A stretch of 46,492 nt of DNA, from the NCBI RefSeq assembly GCF_019061185.1, contig NZ_JAHQZU010000019.1, positions 1 to 46,492 of the forward strand, in the 5' to 3' direction. Source of the stretch: Paracoccus sp. Z118. Lineage in GTDB: Bacteria > Pseudomonadota > Alphaproteobacteria > Rhodobacterales > Rhodobacteraceae. A program made the position numbers and the translations under genes. The notes below the pieces were generated by a model, which saw nothing but the letters and a program-made list of their open reading frames with translations, searched no databases and had not been told where the DNA came from. Of this stretch, positions 15,041 through 24,416 are shown in pieces. Positions within the stretch are counted from its first letter, which is position 1. The number at the start of each line of letters is the position of its first letter.

Positions 15041-16324
15041 ATGGACGATGTGACGTCAGCCCCACAGGGGCTTCACGAATTTTTCTGCCCAAACAGCATC
15101 CTCCAGGAGTGGCTGGCGCGCCAGCCACCTCCGGAAGGCTTCTCGCTGATCGTGCCCGACAACCTGGACATGCTCGAAATCGCGGCGGGTACCAGCCAGA
15201 TGCATCATCTGCGTCAGCAGATCGAAATCAAACTGGGCACTGTCTTCGGCTCGCACAACGTCGCGAAGAGCGGGTCGATGAACGGGTTCCTGGTCGCTCT
15301 CGAGAGCCGGGACCCACCCATATGCACAGCGTTCATGGGTCAGGTGCTGCAGGAGATAACAGGAATTCAGCTGGATCGTGGAGCCCACGGCTACGCGCTT
15401 ACTGCGCGGGCCGGGGTCATCTGGACTGACGGCGTGCCCACCATTGCGCCCGAACTGCTGCGGCGCAAGCTGGTTACCGCACTTGTGGCCGCGCAGCGGA
15501 ATCACCGCTCGTGCGTGGCCGCGAGCCTTCAGGAAGACAGCAATCTCCACGAAACCGAGCTTACGGCCAAGCTGCTGTGCGATCTGCCCGCTGCCATGAG
15601 GGAGAACAGGCTCCGGCTCAATGCGCAAGATATCGTGGTCGCGACCGACCGGCCCGGCACTCCGCAGGAAGTCGAGATCCTTCTGGTCATGGAGGACCGC
15701 GAAGGGCGCGTATACCCCCCCGCGAATTTTCTGCCCGAGGCGGAGAAAAGCGTGCTGATCGAGATGGTCGACCAGTGGGTGTTGCGCCGGACACTCGTCG
15801 GCTTCGGGCCCCAGCTGCGTGCCTACCCCCAGCTCTGGGTTTCCATCAACGTCTCGGCTCCCTCGCTGGGAAACCCCGCGTTCGGGGATGTCCTCGCAGG
15901 TGTTTTGCGCGAGAGTCGGATCGATCCCGGTCGCGTTCAGATCGAGATCACGGAAACGGCGGTCATCCGTGACCTGGACCAGGCCTGTACCAACATTCGC
16001 GAGGCACGGCAGCTCGGCTGCCGCATCGCGCTGGACGACTTCGGCTCCGGGATGTCCAGCTTCAGCTATCTCAAGGCGTTCGCTCCAGACTGCATCAAGA
16101 TCGACGGATCATTGATCCCGAATGTCGTGGACCCCGAGAAAGTCGAGGCCCAGGTCGTCCGTTCGATCATCAACCTCGCCCATCGATTGGAAATCGAGGT
16201 CGTGGCTGAACATGTCAGCTCACCCGAAATTCTGACCGCCATCCGGGATCTGGGGATCGACAAGGTTCAGGGTTACGAGTTAGGGCGCCCGCGCCCGTTT
16301 TCACAGCTGTTTGCTGGTCGATAG
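15041..16324 (+). CDS. Degenerate GGDEF / EIL-type EAL domain protein
   Basis: A 427-residue protein; the start at 15041 (MDDVTSAPQGLHEFF) removes an Arg-rich upstream reading that overlaps the previous gene. Residues 20-150 look like a GGDEF domain that has lost its active site: the loop reads KSGSMNGFLVAL where RVGGDEFAVLL is expected. Residues 175-425 are an EAL phosphodiesterase fold. The signature is E212-I-L-L-V in place of EALLR, so Ala and the family Arg are changed. The other catalytic positions seem kept: Asn of SINVSA, Glu of EITETAV, the two Asp of ALDDFGSG, Lys of IKIDG, Glu of VVAEHV and Gln of VQGYELGRP. It may be a weak phosphodiesterase or a c-di-GMP-binding effector that tunes the cellulose genes downstream. 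Confidence 0.85.
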   Translation: MDDVTSAPQGLHEFFCPNSILQEWLARQPPPEGFSLIVPDNLDMLEIAAGTSQMHHLRQQIEIKLGTVFGSHNVAKSGSMNGFLVALESRDPPICTAFMGQVLQEITGIQLDRGAHGYALTARAGVIWTDGVPTIAPELLRRKLVTALVAAQRNHRSCVAASLQEDSNLHETELTAKLLCDLPAAMRENRLRLNAQDIVVATDRPGTPQEVEILLVMEDREGRVYPPANFLPEAEKSVLIEMVDQWVLRRTLVGFGPQLRAYPQLWVSINVSAPSLGNPAFGDVLAGVLRESRIDPGRVQIEITETAVIRDLDQACTNIREARQLGCRIALDDFGSGMSSFSYLKAFAPDCIKIDGSLIPNVVDPEKVEAQVVRSIINLAHRLEIEVVAEHVSSPEILTAIRDLGIDKVQGYELGRPRPFSQLFAGR

Positions 16325-16355
16325 ACCAGCACGAAGACGAGGGGACGAGGCGCCG

Positions 16356-17069
16356 ATGCTGGGTCAGCTTGACCAACCGATAGCTGCAGATCTGAAGCGG
16401 AGGATCTGCGGACGAGCGGCATGGGCGGCTCGTCTGCTTTTCGCGCTCGCAGCCGGTGCAACAGTCCTGTCCGGCTGCGCCCTCGGTCCGAATGGCAACA
16501 TCCTCACCGAAAGTCAGGTGGAAGAGCGTATTCCAATGCAGCCGGTGCCCATCAACCATGCCTGGGTCAGCGCTCCCGAGGCGCAGATGGTCTTGCAGCG
16601 TGATCTCGGATTTGGATCCGAGCAGAGGATCAGCCTGCAAAACCGGACGCTCGTTCCCGAAGACAACCTGATCGTGCTGCGTACCCGCTCGGGCATGTCC
16701 GCCAACGGCAGGCTGCGCTTCGAGGAGTTCATGCGTCGGGTGGGCGAGATCCCCTTCCCGTTCGGGGACGTGTCATCTGGCGAACTGATCAGCGATAACG
16801 ACGAGCTGGGCAGCTATCTGTGGACCGAAGAACAGATCGGAGCAGGTACGGTCTGTGTCTTCGGTATCCGGCGGCTCGACAGCAGCATGCGCCAGATTCC
16901 CGCTGGGGACGGTGCAATGGACGTCATGCTGCGTAACTGCGTGGTCGGCACCGCAGACGAGGCGCTGCGGCCGCTGCTGGCTGCAAGCGTAGGGTCTCCC
17001 TCGATCGCCCGGGCCGGCACCGACCAGAGCCGGCTGATCTCGCCGCTTGCCGGACCGACGCTGCCATGA
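16356..17069 (+). CDS. bcsN: Cellulose biosynthesis lipoprotein BcsN
   Basis: A 237-residue predicted lipoprotein. A basic N-terminus (LKRRICGRAAW) and a hydrophobic run end in the lipobox LSGC at about residue 39-42, so the mature protein should be anchored by the lipidated cysteine. The start at 16356 has GAGG before it and lies beyond the stop of the EAL-like gene; an earlier ATG at 16311 is inside that gene. I assign it to the BcsN family, which accompanies alphaproteobacterial bcsAB operons, from the position directly before bcsA and from the AP-NHAWVSAPEAQMVLQRDLGFGSEQRISLQNRT pattern; its biochemical role is not established to my knowledge. The stop overlaps the bcsA start as ATGA, showing coupling. 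Confidence 0.78.
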   Translation: MLGQLDQPIAADLKRRICGRAAWAARLLFALAAGATVLSGCALGPNGNILTESQVEERIPMQPVPINHAWVSAPEAQMVLQRDLGFGSEQRISLQNRTLVPEDNLIVLRTRSGMSANGRLRFEEFMRRVGEIPFPFGDVSSGELISDNDELGSYLWTEEQIGAGTVCVFGIRRLDSSMRQIPAGDGAMDVMLRNCVVGTADEALRPLLAASVGSPSIARAGTDQSRLISPLAGPTLP

Positions 17070-19435
17070 GCCAGACCGGCGAGACGAAGAAGAATGGTCG
17101 AATGAGCCGGCGCAAGCTCCCCCGTGCCATGCTGTTTTCCCTCTGGGCGCTGATGCTGATTCCGGTCCTGGTCATGGCCGCAACGCCGGTCTCCAACACC
17201 GCCCAAGGGATGTTCGGGTTGGCGGCCGTACTGCTGGTGATCCTGCTCAAGCCCTTTGCCGCCAGCATGCCGGCGCGTGTCGGCCTGATGGCGGTCGCCA
17301 GCGTAATCGTGCTGCGTTACTGGCTCTGGCGCCTTACTGCGACCCTGCCGGATCCAGGCTTGTCGGCGTCGTTCATTTTTGCCGTGATCCTGCTGATGGT
17401 CGAGACCTATTCGATCTTCGTCTTCTTTCTCAATGCGTTCATCACGGCGGATCCGGTAGAACGGGGATTACCACCCCAGCTGAAACTCGAACAGTTGCCA
17501 ACCGTCGACATTCTCGTGCCGTCTTACAACGAGCCGGTGGAGATGCTGAGCGTCACGCTGTCGGCAGCCAAGAACATGATCTATCCGGCGAACTTGCGCC
17601 GGGTGGTTCTTTGCGACGATGGTGGAACAGACCAGCGCTGCAACTCGCCTGATCCCGAGCTGGCAGCAGCGGCACGGCGTCGCCGTGCCGAGCTGCAGGA
17701 TCTCTGCCGCGATCTGGGAGTGATCTATTCCACCCGGCCGCGCAACGAGCAGGCCAAGGCTGGCAACATGAGTGCCGCGCTGGAGCGGCTGGACGGTGAG
17801 CTTGTCGTGATCTTCGACGCCGACCACGTCCCGTCCCGGGACTTCCTGGCCCGAACCGTCGGCTATTTCGTGCAGGATCCCAAGCTTTTCCTGGTCCAGA
17901 CACCCCACCACTTCATCAACCCCGACCCCATCGAGCGCAACCTGAACCTCAAATCTCCGCCCGAGAACGAAATGTTCTACGGCATGATCCATCGAGGGCT
18001 GGATCGATGGGGCGGTGCCTTCTTCTGCGGCTCGGCAGCAGTGCTGCGCCGCAAGGCGCTGGACAGCGTCGGCGGCTTCGCGGGGGAGACCATTACCGAG
18101 GACGCCGAGACCGCGCTCGAGATCCATTCGCGGGGATGGCGCAGCATCTACCTGAACCGCGCCATGATCGCCGGGCTGCAGCCGGAGACCTTCGCCTCGT
18201 TCATCCAGCAGCGGGGCCGTTGGGCCTCGGGCATGATGCAGATGCTGATGCTCAAGAATCCGCTGTTCCGGCCCGGGCTCAGCTTCATGCAGCGGCTCTG
18301 CTACCTCAACTCCATGAGTTTCTGGTTCTTCCCGATCATTCGGATGGTCTACCTTCTGGCGCCCCTCGCCTATCTGTTCTTCGGGGTCGAGATCGTCGTC
18401 ACGACCTTCGCCGAGGCGGTTGCCTATGTGGTCAGCTACATGGCCGTGGTGCTGCTGGTCCAGAACGCCGTATTCGCAAGCTATCGCTGGCCGCTGATAT
18501 CGGAAATCTACGAGATCGCGCAGACGCCCTACTTGATATCGGCCATCTTTCGCACGGTGCTGCGGCCCCGCAATGCGCGGTTCAACGTGACCGCCAAGGA
18601 CGAGACGCTGGCCGAGGATTATATCTCTCCCGTCTACGGGCCACTGATGTTCCTGTTCATGCTGACATTTGCCGGCGTCGTTACGCTGGTGGTTCGCTGG
18701 CTTGCCTTTCCTGGGGACCGCAACGTGCTCGCCGTGGTCGGTGTCTGGGCGGTGCTCAACTTCCTGCTGGTATCGTTGTCACTGCGGGCCGTGTCGGAAA
18801 AGCAGCAGCGCCGCAGCGCACCGCGCGTCGAGATGCGCGCCCCAGGCGTGATCCGCTGGGCTGATAGCGGCCCGCAACCAATCCCCGTCGAGATCAGCGA
18901 CGGGTCGACGTCGGGCGCCAGGCTCAAGCTGATCGGAATGCCACAAGCCGCAGGCACTCGGATGGTGGAGAAGGGCGACGAAGTGGTGTTCCGACCCCGC
19001 TTCGAGCAGGCCCAGCATCTGGAGCGTGATGTGAGGGCCATCGTACGCGGAGTCTTCGGCAATCCTCGTGAGGGTATTGTCCTCGGCCTCCAATTTGTCG
19101 CCGAACAGGATATGGATGTGCGAGAGGCCGTCGCCCAACTTGTCTTTGGTTCCAGCGAGAACTGGGCGGCACAGCGAGAGCAGAGTTACAAGCGCAAGGG
19201 GCTGCTCGCGGGCCTGGGCTACATCCTGTGGCTGATGGTCACCTCGATCCCCCAGACCTTCGGCGACTTCCTGCGCGAACCAGCCCGCCGGCGGAAGGCA
19301 GCGTTGTCTGAGCGGCAGACACGCAAGCCCGCCCATTTGGTGGCTTTCGGCGCCGATTTCGACCGCGAAGAATTCCGCGACACGCTCATGCCCGCACCAG
19401 GCGCTACGTGGATCGAGCCGGAGACGCAGCAGTGA
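17066..19435 (+). CDS. bcsA: Cellulose synthase catalytic subunit with PilZ domain
   Basis: A 789-residue inner-membrane processive family-2 glycosyltransferase that polymerises glucose from UDP-glucose into beta-1,4-glucan and moves it across the membrane. The catalytic set is complete: D184-D185 in CDDGGTD, D251-A-D253, the TED motif with D346, and QRGRW at 382-386. Four hydrophobic segments precede the catalytic domain (residues about 15-130) and several follow it (about 410-580). A PilZ domain starts with R583-S-A-P-R587 and continues to DGSTSG, the pair of motifs that binds c-di-GMP and relieves autoinhibition. Length fits the alphaproteobacterial type (Rhodobacter sphaeroides BcsA is the structural reference). 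It is coupled by 4-nt overlaps to bcsN before it and bcsB after it. The nearby cyclases provide the activator. Confidence 0.97.
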   Translation: MSQTGETKKNGRMSRRKLPRAMLFSLWALMLIPVLVMAATPVSNTAQGMFGLAAVLLVILLKPFAASMPARVGLMAVASVIVLRYWLWRLTATLPDPGLSASFIFAVILLMVETYSIFVFFLNAFITADPVERGLPPQLKLEQLPTVDILVPSYNEPVEMLSVTLSAAKNMIYPANLRRVVLCDDGGTDQRCNSPDPELAAAARRRRAELQDLCRDLGVIYSTRPRNEQAKAGNMSAALERLDGELVVIFDADHVPSRDFLARTVGYFVQDPKLFLVQTPHHFINPDPIERNLNLKSPPENEMFYGMIHRGLDRWGGAFFCGSAAVLRRKALDSVGGFAGETITEDAETALEIHSRGWRSIYLNRAMIAGLQPETFASFIQQRGRWASGMMQMLMLKNPLFRPGLSFMQRLCYLNSMSFWFFPIIRMVYLLAPLAYLFFGVEIVVTTFAEAVAYVVSYMAVVLLVQNAVFASYRWPLISEIYEIAQTPYLISAIFRTVLRPRNARFNVTAKDETLAEDYISPVYGPLMFLFMLTFAGVVTLVVRWLAFPGDRNVLAVVGVWAVLNFLLVSLSLRAVSEKQQRRSAPRVEMRAPGVIRWADSGPQPIPVEISDGSTSGARLKLIGMPQAAGTRMVEKGDEVVFRPRFEQAQHLERDVRAIVRGVFGNPREGIVLGLQFVAEQDMDVREAVAQLVFGSSENWAAQREQSYKRKGLLAGLGYILWLMVTSIPQTFGDFLREPARRRKAALSERQTRKPAHLVAFGADFDREEFRDTLMPAPGATWIEPETQQ

Positions 19436-21783
19436 ATCTGCAACGGCGCCTCCTTGTCGGACTGCTTGCCGGGACACTGGCCTCTTTCCAGCCAGTCCTT
19501 GCGCAGGAAGAGCCGCCGCTGATCCTGCTCGATACCCAGCAGGAAGAATCGTCAACGGGAACCCCCGAGGACGCAGAAGGGCAGCCGCGCACTGGGCCGG
19601 TGGAGGTGCCGCAGATTCAGCTGCCTTCAGCCCACGCGGTATCAGAAGCGGCCGGCGCTCAGGGACCTCTGGTGATTCCTGAGCGCGACCGGAGTGAAGG
19701 CGCCCTGGCGGCCCCCGCGCAACAACTATTGGTGCCGCTGATCCCCACCCGCCGACTGACCGACGTGGCACAGATAGGCGCCAGTCAGCCAACGCCGGGA
19801 ATCCTGCGACTGACTGGAGAGGTGGTTTCCGTCGATTTTGAACTCGATCTTCCAGAAAGTGCGGCAGTCCCGCCCGAACTGATGCTGACCCTGCGCTCCA
19901 CGGTCAACGTTCTGCCCGACGTTGCCGGCATGACGATCAGCATCAACGACACCCCTCCGGTGGTAATTCCGCTCGATCACCTGAGCGGCTTCAGGACCGT
20001 TGCCGTCCCGGCGGCGGGGCTGACATCCGGGGTGAACCGCGTGCGCCTGGACCTTCGCCAGCCGCACCGCATCTATTGCGGTCCGGAAGCGAGCTTCAGT
20101 GTCTGGACCGAGATCCATCTGCCTCAGAGTGGCGCTCCCATCGATGCCAATGCCGTGGCCGCGGACGCTGCCGGCTTTGCCCTGGCATTGCATGCTCAGA
20201 TGGCCTCCGGGCGTGCCGTACCGGTGCGGATCGACGAGGACGAGGATGCAGCGCCACTGCAGCAACTCGCCGAGAGGCTGAGCCGGTGGTCGGACGGCCA
20301 AGCGCGGATCGAGCTCCGCTCATTCTACAGCCTGGAGACGCCCTCGCCGCTCTCGATCGCGCTGATCCGCTCAAATCGGAGCCATGCCGAGTTGCGGGAG
20401 GGTGCTGACGGCGGACTCGTGCTCCAAGTCGAGCATGTGGAGGGACAGCTTCCCTCGCTCGACGATCTGCTCCCGAAGCTACCATCGCCTTCAAATATCG
20501 TTCCAGCACTGTCACCCGGCGACCCAACTGCCCTCGCCGAGCTTGGTCAACAGGACATCATCGGCCGGACCCGGTACTTCCGTCACGAGGTGCCTTTCGA
20601 TCTGCCCAAGGACTGGTTGCTGTTGTCCAACCAGAAGGCGCGCCTGCAGCTCCGCTACGGCTTCGCGGATTCCCTTCCCGAAGGAGCGATCCTGCTCGTC
20701 AAGGCGAACGATGAGACCATTCGGCTGCTTCCACTCGACCGGAACGGCGGCCAGATGCAGGAGCCGCTGGACATCATCTTCTCGGCCAATCTGCTTCACT
20801 CCGGACGCAACAGCCTGATCTTCGAGATGATGGTGCCCGGAGACCCCCCCGATGAGATCTGTCTGCCGCGCCGGGCGGACATGCTGGTGGTGAGCAGCGA
20901 CAGCACCCTGCTGGTGCCCCCTGCCCCGGCCATGACTCTCGCCGGGATCTCGGAACCGCTATCTGGCTTGGGCTCCGGCGATATCACGGTGCCCGACGGT
21001 GTTCTCGATCGCACCCCGCTGGACCGGGCTGCTGCGGAAATGGCAGCCGGCCTGCCCCCCGCACCCGCCTCTGCGGATCCTTCGGTAAGGCTCAACGTGA
21101 TCAGCGTCAGCGACATGTCCCTGATTCCGACCGAGCATCTTGGGGTTACAGGGCGCACCCTGCAGGAAGCCTTGATTACGCTAGCGCCGCTGCCGGCGGC
21201 CAAGTCTCCCTCGCCCTCCATTCCCGCTGCCCCTCGCTACCAGCTGACCGAGGATGCACCGGAGGCGGCCCAGCAGTCCGACCCGGATGCGGGGAGCAAA
21301 GACAACACTGGTTTGGCTGGTAGCTGGAGGCTCAGGAACTGGCTGGCGGGAGTAGCTGCTCGGTTGGAAGCGGCATCATTCATTGGTTCGGACGAAAGCC
21401 TGTCGTCCTGGCTCGAGACGAAACAGGGCAGCGCACTTCTCCTGCGGCCCAACCCCGAGGAACCGAATGACCTGTGGCTGGTTCTGGGGCCGCAGATATC
21501 GGCCCAGAGTACGCTGCGTGCTCTTGTCCAGCTGCGTGACAGCGGGCAGGCAAACGGAGAGGCCGCCATATTGATGGCCAACGGTACCTGGGCAACCTGG
21601 TCCCCTGTGCGCCCACCGGAACTGCGGGAGCCCCTCCGGCTGTCTAACCTGCCGGCAGTGCTCGGCAATTACGCCTCCTGGTCGCCGCTCCTGTTCACCA
21701 TCGCGATCCTGGGAGTGGCGCTGCTTTCGGCGATCCCCGCGCTTTTCTTTATTCTGTTCACCCGGCGGAGGGGCCAGATTTGA
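19432..21783 (+). CDS. bcsB: Cellulose synthase periplasmic subunit
   Basis: A 783-residue partner of BcsA, anchored in the inner membrane and guiding the nascent glucan through the periplasm. I start it at a GTG (19432) that overlaps the bcsA stop as GTGA; this gives a clean signal peptide (MNLQRRLLVGLLAGTLASFQPVLA, then QE). The ATG-initiated reading at 19408 lies further inside bcsA. After an acidic, proline-rich linker come the paired carbohydrate-binding and flavodoxin-like domains: VSVDFELDLPESAAVPPELMLTLRST, the IYCGPEASFSVWTEIH region with a conserved Cys, and YFRHEVPFDLPKDWLLLSNQKARLQL. A C-terminal helix (YASWSPLLFTIAILGVALLSAIPALFF) is the membrane anchor. The stop overlaps the TTG start of bcsZ. 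Confidence 0.94.
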   Translation: MNLQRRLLVGLLAGTLASFQPVLAQEEPPLILLDTQQEESSTGTPEDAEGQPRTGPVEVPQIQLPSAHAVSEAAGAQGPLVIPERDRSEGALAAPAQQLLVPLIPTRRLTDVAQIGASQPTPGILRLTGEVVSVDFELDLPESAAVPPELMLTLRSTVNVLPDVAGMTISINDTPPVVIPLDHLSGFRTVAVPAAGLTSGVNRVRLDLRQPHRIYCGPEASFSVWTEIHLPQSGAPIDANAVAADAAGFALALHAQMASGRAVPVRIDEDEDAAPLQQLAERLSRWSDGQARIELRSFYSLETPSPLSIALIRSNRSHAELREGADGGLVLQVEHVEGQLPSLDDLLPKLPSPSNIVPALSPGDPTALAELGQQDIIGRTRYFRHEVPFDLPKDWLLLSNQKARLQLRYGFADSLPEGAILLVKANDETIRLLPLDRNGGQMQEPLDIIFSANLLHSGRNSLIFEMMVPGDPPDEICLPRRADMLVVSSDSTLLVPPAPAMTLAGISEPLSGLGSGDITVPDGVLDRTPLDRAAAEMAAGLPPAPASADPSVRLNVISVSDMSLIPTEHLGVTGRTLQEALITLAPLPAAKSPSPSIPAAPRYQLTEDAPEAAQQSDPDAGSKDNTGLAGSWRLRNWLAGVAARLEAASFIGSDESLSSWLETKQGSALLLRPNPEEPNDLWLVLGPQISAQSTLRALVQLRDSGQANGEAAILMANGTWATWSPVRPPELREPLRLSNLPAVLGNYASWSPLLFTIAILGVALLSAIPALFFILFTRRRGQI

Positions 21784-22874
21784 ACCGTCGCAGCTTTCTG
21801 GCGGCCGCCGCGGCGGCGACCGTCCTTTCGCGCACGGGGCACGCCACCCCGGCTCCGGAGTACCTGCAATCGCGCTACCTGGCCCCTGACCACCCTCTGC
21901 AAGAGGCGTGGACGGCGTGGAAAGCGCTGTGTCTGCTTCCAGAAGGCCGGGTGGTCGATCAGTTTCAGGATGCTGCCAGCCATTCCGAGGGACAAGGCTA
22001 TGGCTTGACGCTGGCCGCACTGTTCGGCGATCGCGACGCGGCAGAGTTGATCATCGGCTGGACCGAACGCAGCCTGAACCAGCGAGGCGACGGGCTCTTG
22101 TCCTGGCGGTGGCGACCCGAGACGAGTCCGCATGTCGAAGATCCCAACAACGCCAGTGATGGCGACCTGTTCTACGCCTGGGGCCTCGCTCTCATGGGAA
22201 GCCGTCAGGCGCGTCCGGATCTGATCGAGCGCGCCCAGAGGACCGCCGATGCCCTTCTCGCCCATTGCACTGCTGAACATCCCGACGGCAGCGGGCGACG
22301 CTTCCTGCTTCCCGGCGCAGCCGGGTTTCGGCATGAGGACGCGCTGGTGCTCAACCCTTCCTATTACATGCCCCTCGCCATGCACGATCTTGCCCGGATC
22401 ACTGGCCGTGGCTCGCTGGCGACGCTCGCAAGCGAAGGGGAGGCGCTGATCGACGAGCTGGCCCGTGGCGGCCTTGTACCCGACTGGATCAGCCTGACCG
22501 CTGACGGTCCCGCGGCACCACCCGAGAATTTCTTGCGCCGATCAGGCTATGAGGCGATCCGGGTGCCGCTCTTCGCCCTCTGGAGTGACCGAGCCGAAGC
22601 GCCGGCGGTCACTGCATTCTCCCAAGCGTTGGCAGCAGCAGAACCTCAGTCGGGTGCCGTAACGGTCTTCGATCCGGTCACCCGGGAGGTTCTGGAGCGC
22701 AGCAGCCACCCTGGCTATGCCGCGATTGCGGCCCTCGCCACCTGCGCCACGTCGAACCGTGTCGGCTCGCTGATCCCGGCATTCTCGGATGCCCAGCCCT
22801 ACTATCCCGCCACCCTGCATCTGATGGCGCTTGTCGTTCAATCCACAGTCTTCCCGAGGTGCGTGCCGATATGA
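21780..22874 (+). CDS. bcsZ: Periplasmic endoglucanase of the cellulose operon (GH8)
   Basis: A 364-residue family-8 glycoside hydrolase (endo-1,4-beta-glucanase) that trims cellulose in the periplasm and is often needed for normal export. Initiation is at an unusual TTG (21780), overlapping the bcsB stop as TTGA; no ATG is available nearby. The N-terminus NRRSFLAAAAAATVLSRTGHA has a twin-arginine motif (RRSFL) and an Ala-rich segment, so export by the Tat route is possible. Conserved marks are SEGQGYGLTLA with the acid Glu at about residue 62, WRWRPE, and the GH8 signature ASDGDLFYAWGLALMG with the Asp that acts as base. LNPSYYMPLAM and SGYEAIRVPLF are further family segments. The stop overlaps the next gene by 4 nt. 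Confidence 0.93.
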   Translation: MNRRSFLAAAAAATVLSRTGHATPAPEYLQSRYLAPDHPLQEAWTAWKALCLLPEGRVVDQFQDAASHSEGQGYGLTLAALFGDRDAAELIIGWTERSLNQRGDGLLSWRWRPETSPHVEDPNNASDGDLFYAWGLALMGSRQARPDLIERAQRTADALLAHCTAEHPDGSGRRFLLPGAAGFRHEDALVLNPSYYMPLAMHDLARITGRGSLATLASEGEALIDELARGGLVPDWISLTADGPAAPPENFLRRSGYEAIRVPLFALWSDRAEAPAVTAFSQALAAAEPQSGAVTVFDPVTREVLERSSHPGYAAIAALATCATSNRVGSLIPAFSDAQPYYPATLHLMALVVQSTVFPRCVPI

Positions 22875-24295
22875 TCCGCTCACTTGCCGCTTTGGCGTTC
22901 GTTCTCGCGGGTGCGCTTCCGGCGAGCGCGCAGCAAAGCGCCCCTGCAGCCGACGAGCTCCTGGCGCTCAACTTTTACGTGCAGCAACAAGACACGAAGG
23001 CTGTCGAGGCCGAGCTCCTGCGGCTGCAGCTGAAATATCCGCAGTGGACCCCTCCTCAGGATCTGTCGCGGATTGGAGTGACCGCCCCCTCCGCCGAGAT
23101 CGACGCCTTCTACCGTCAGGTCGCCGAGGGTCGCTTCGATCAGGCGCGCGAAACCTTGGCGAAGGCCCGGCAGGATTATCCGGACTGGAATCCTCCGGCA
23201 GAGATGCCTGACCTCCTCGAGATCGCCGAGGGGCAGGTGCTGCTGGACGCAGCGCTTGAAGAAGAGAATCTCGCCAATGCGCTTCAGATCGCTGGAAATG
23301 TACCGGGGCTCCTGCGTTGCGACCGCATCAACAACGCCTGGCGGCTGGCCGAGGCACAGCAAGCCGGAGGCAGTGATGGCGACGCCTTGGGCACCTATCG
23401 GGCCGTCCTGACTGCGTGCATCAATGAACCCGATCTGGTTGCGACGCTGGAAAAAGCTGACGAGGTTGCCTCGGAAACCGAACTTCGGTCTCTGTTCGCG
23501 CAGGTCATGTCGCGCTTTCCCGAGCAGGAAGAGCGCTATTCAGAGGTCCTTCAGCGGCTTCTGGCCGGGCGCGGGTCCGGGGAACCAAGCGTCACGTCAG
23601 ACAGCACTGGGGCCGAGCGACCCGTGCCGCGTTCGGCCACCGCTCCTCGGTCCACTGCACGTCCCGCACCGGAAGCCCCCGCCGCTGCAGCTCAGGCCAC
23701 TGCCTCACAGCCACCTCGCACGACATCCTCGCGGGCTCAGCAGCCGGGCGCCAGCTCAGTAGACGCGCTGGCCGCAGCAGGAGACTGGAGTGGCTGCATG
23801 CAGCGCTCGGCGGGATCGACCGTCGCGACCGTGATCTATCAACGCGGCTGGTGTGCCTTCAACCTTGAGCGCCCCATGGAAGCGATCTCGGCCTTCCGCA
23901 CCGCCCTGGCGGGGCGGCTGGACCCTACGCAGCGGCGGGATGCTGCCTTCGGCATGGCTCTGGCCTATCTGAAGATGAACATGCCCGAGGAAGCTGCTCG
24001 CATTTCTGCCGGAACCGATTTCACCCGTAGTCAGCGCGTCGACATCGAGCGCCAGATCCTGGATCAGCGAGGGGTTCTCGCCTACCGTAACAAGCAGTAC
24101 AAGCAAGCAATCCAGTATTTCGACGCCTTGGAACAGGTCGCCGGAGGGATCCGGCGCGATCTCGCCATCCTCCGGGCCTATGCATATCTGAATTCCGGCA
24201 ATCAGAGCCGCGCGCGAGCTGAGTTTCTCCGCCTGAACAACGAGATATCCACCCGGGAATCCCGTGCTGGTCTCTCTGCTGCTTCTGGTGGCTAG
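22871..24295 (+). CDS. Secreted TPR protein of the cellulose operon
   Basis: A 474-residue periplasmic protein. The ATG at 22871 overlaps the bcsZ stop as ATGA and gives a signal peptide (MIRSLAALAFVLAGALPASAQQ); the GTG at 22859 is a less likely alternative. The N-terminal half has helical repeats ending in PQW/PDWxPP-like motifs (KYPQWTPPQDLS, DYPDWNPPAEMP). A Ser-Pro-Ala-rich linker spans about residues 235-295. The second half holds clear tetratricopeptide-type repeats (WCAFNLERPMEAISAFRTAL, AYLKMNMPEEAARI, GVLAYRNKQYKQAIQYFDAL, AYAYLNSGNQSRARAEFLRL). It has no C-terminal beta-barrel. In BcsC, TPR repeats and barrel are joined in one protein, so this gene may supply the periplasmic half of the export apparatus. 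Position supports this; homology to BcsC was not tested. Confidence 0.82.
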   Translation: MIRSLAALAFVLAGALPASAQQSAPAADELLALNFYVQQQDTKAVEAELLRLQLKYPQWTPPQDLSRIGVTAPSAEIDAFYRQVAEGRFDQARETLAKARQDYPDWNPPAEMPDLLEIAEGQVLLDAALEEENLANALQIAGNVPGLLRCDRINNAWRLAEAQQAGGSDGDALGTYRAVLTACINEPDLVATLEKADEVASETELRSLFAQVMSRFPEQEERYSEVLQRLLAGRGSGEPSVTSDSTGAERPVPRSATAPRSTARPAPEAPAAAAQATASQPPRTTSSRAQQPGASSVDALAAAGDWSGCMQRSAGSTVATVIYQRGWCAFNLERPMEAISAFRTALAGRLDPTQRRDAAFGMALAYLKMNMPEEAARISAGTDFTRSQRVDIERQILDQRGVLAYRNKQYKQAIQYFDALEQVAGGIRRDLAILRAYAYLNSGNQSRARAEFLRLNNEISTRESRAGLSAASGG

Positions 24296-24416
24296 GCATG
24301 GTTTGCCTGCAGCCCGAACATGGACGTCTTCAGGACGGTGATCCCGGTCAGCAGCCTCAGGGCAGGCCTGCAGGATGATAGCTCATATCCCCTCGAGGGA
24401 CAGAAGGACGAACTGA

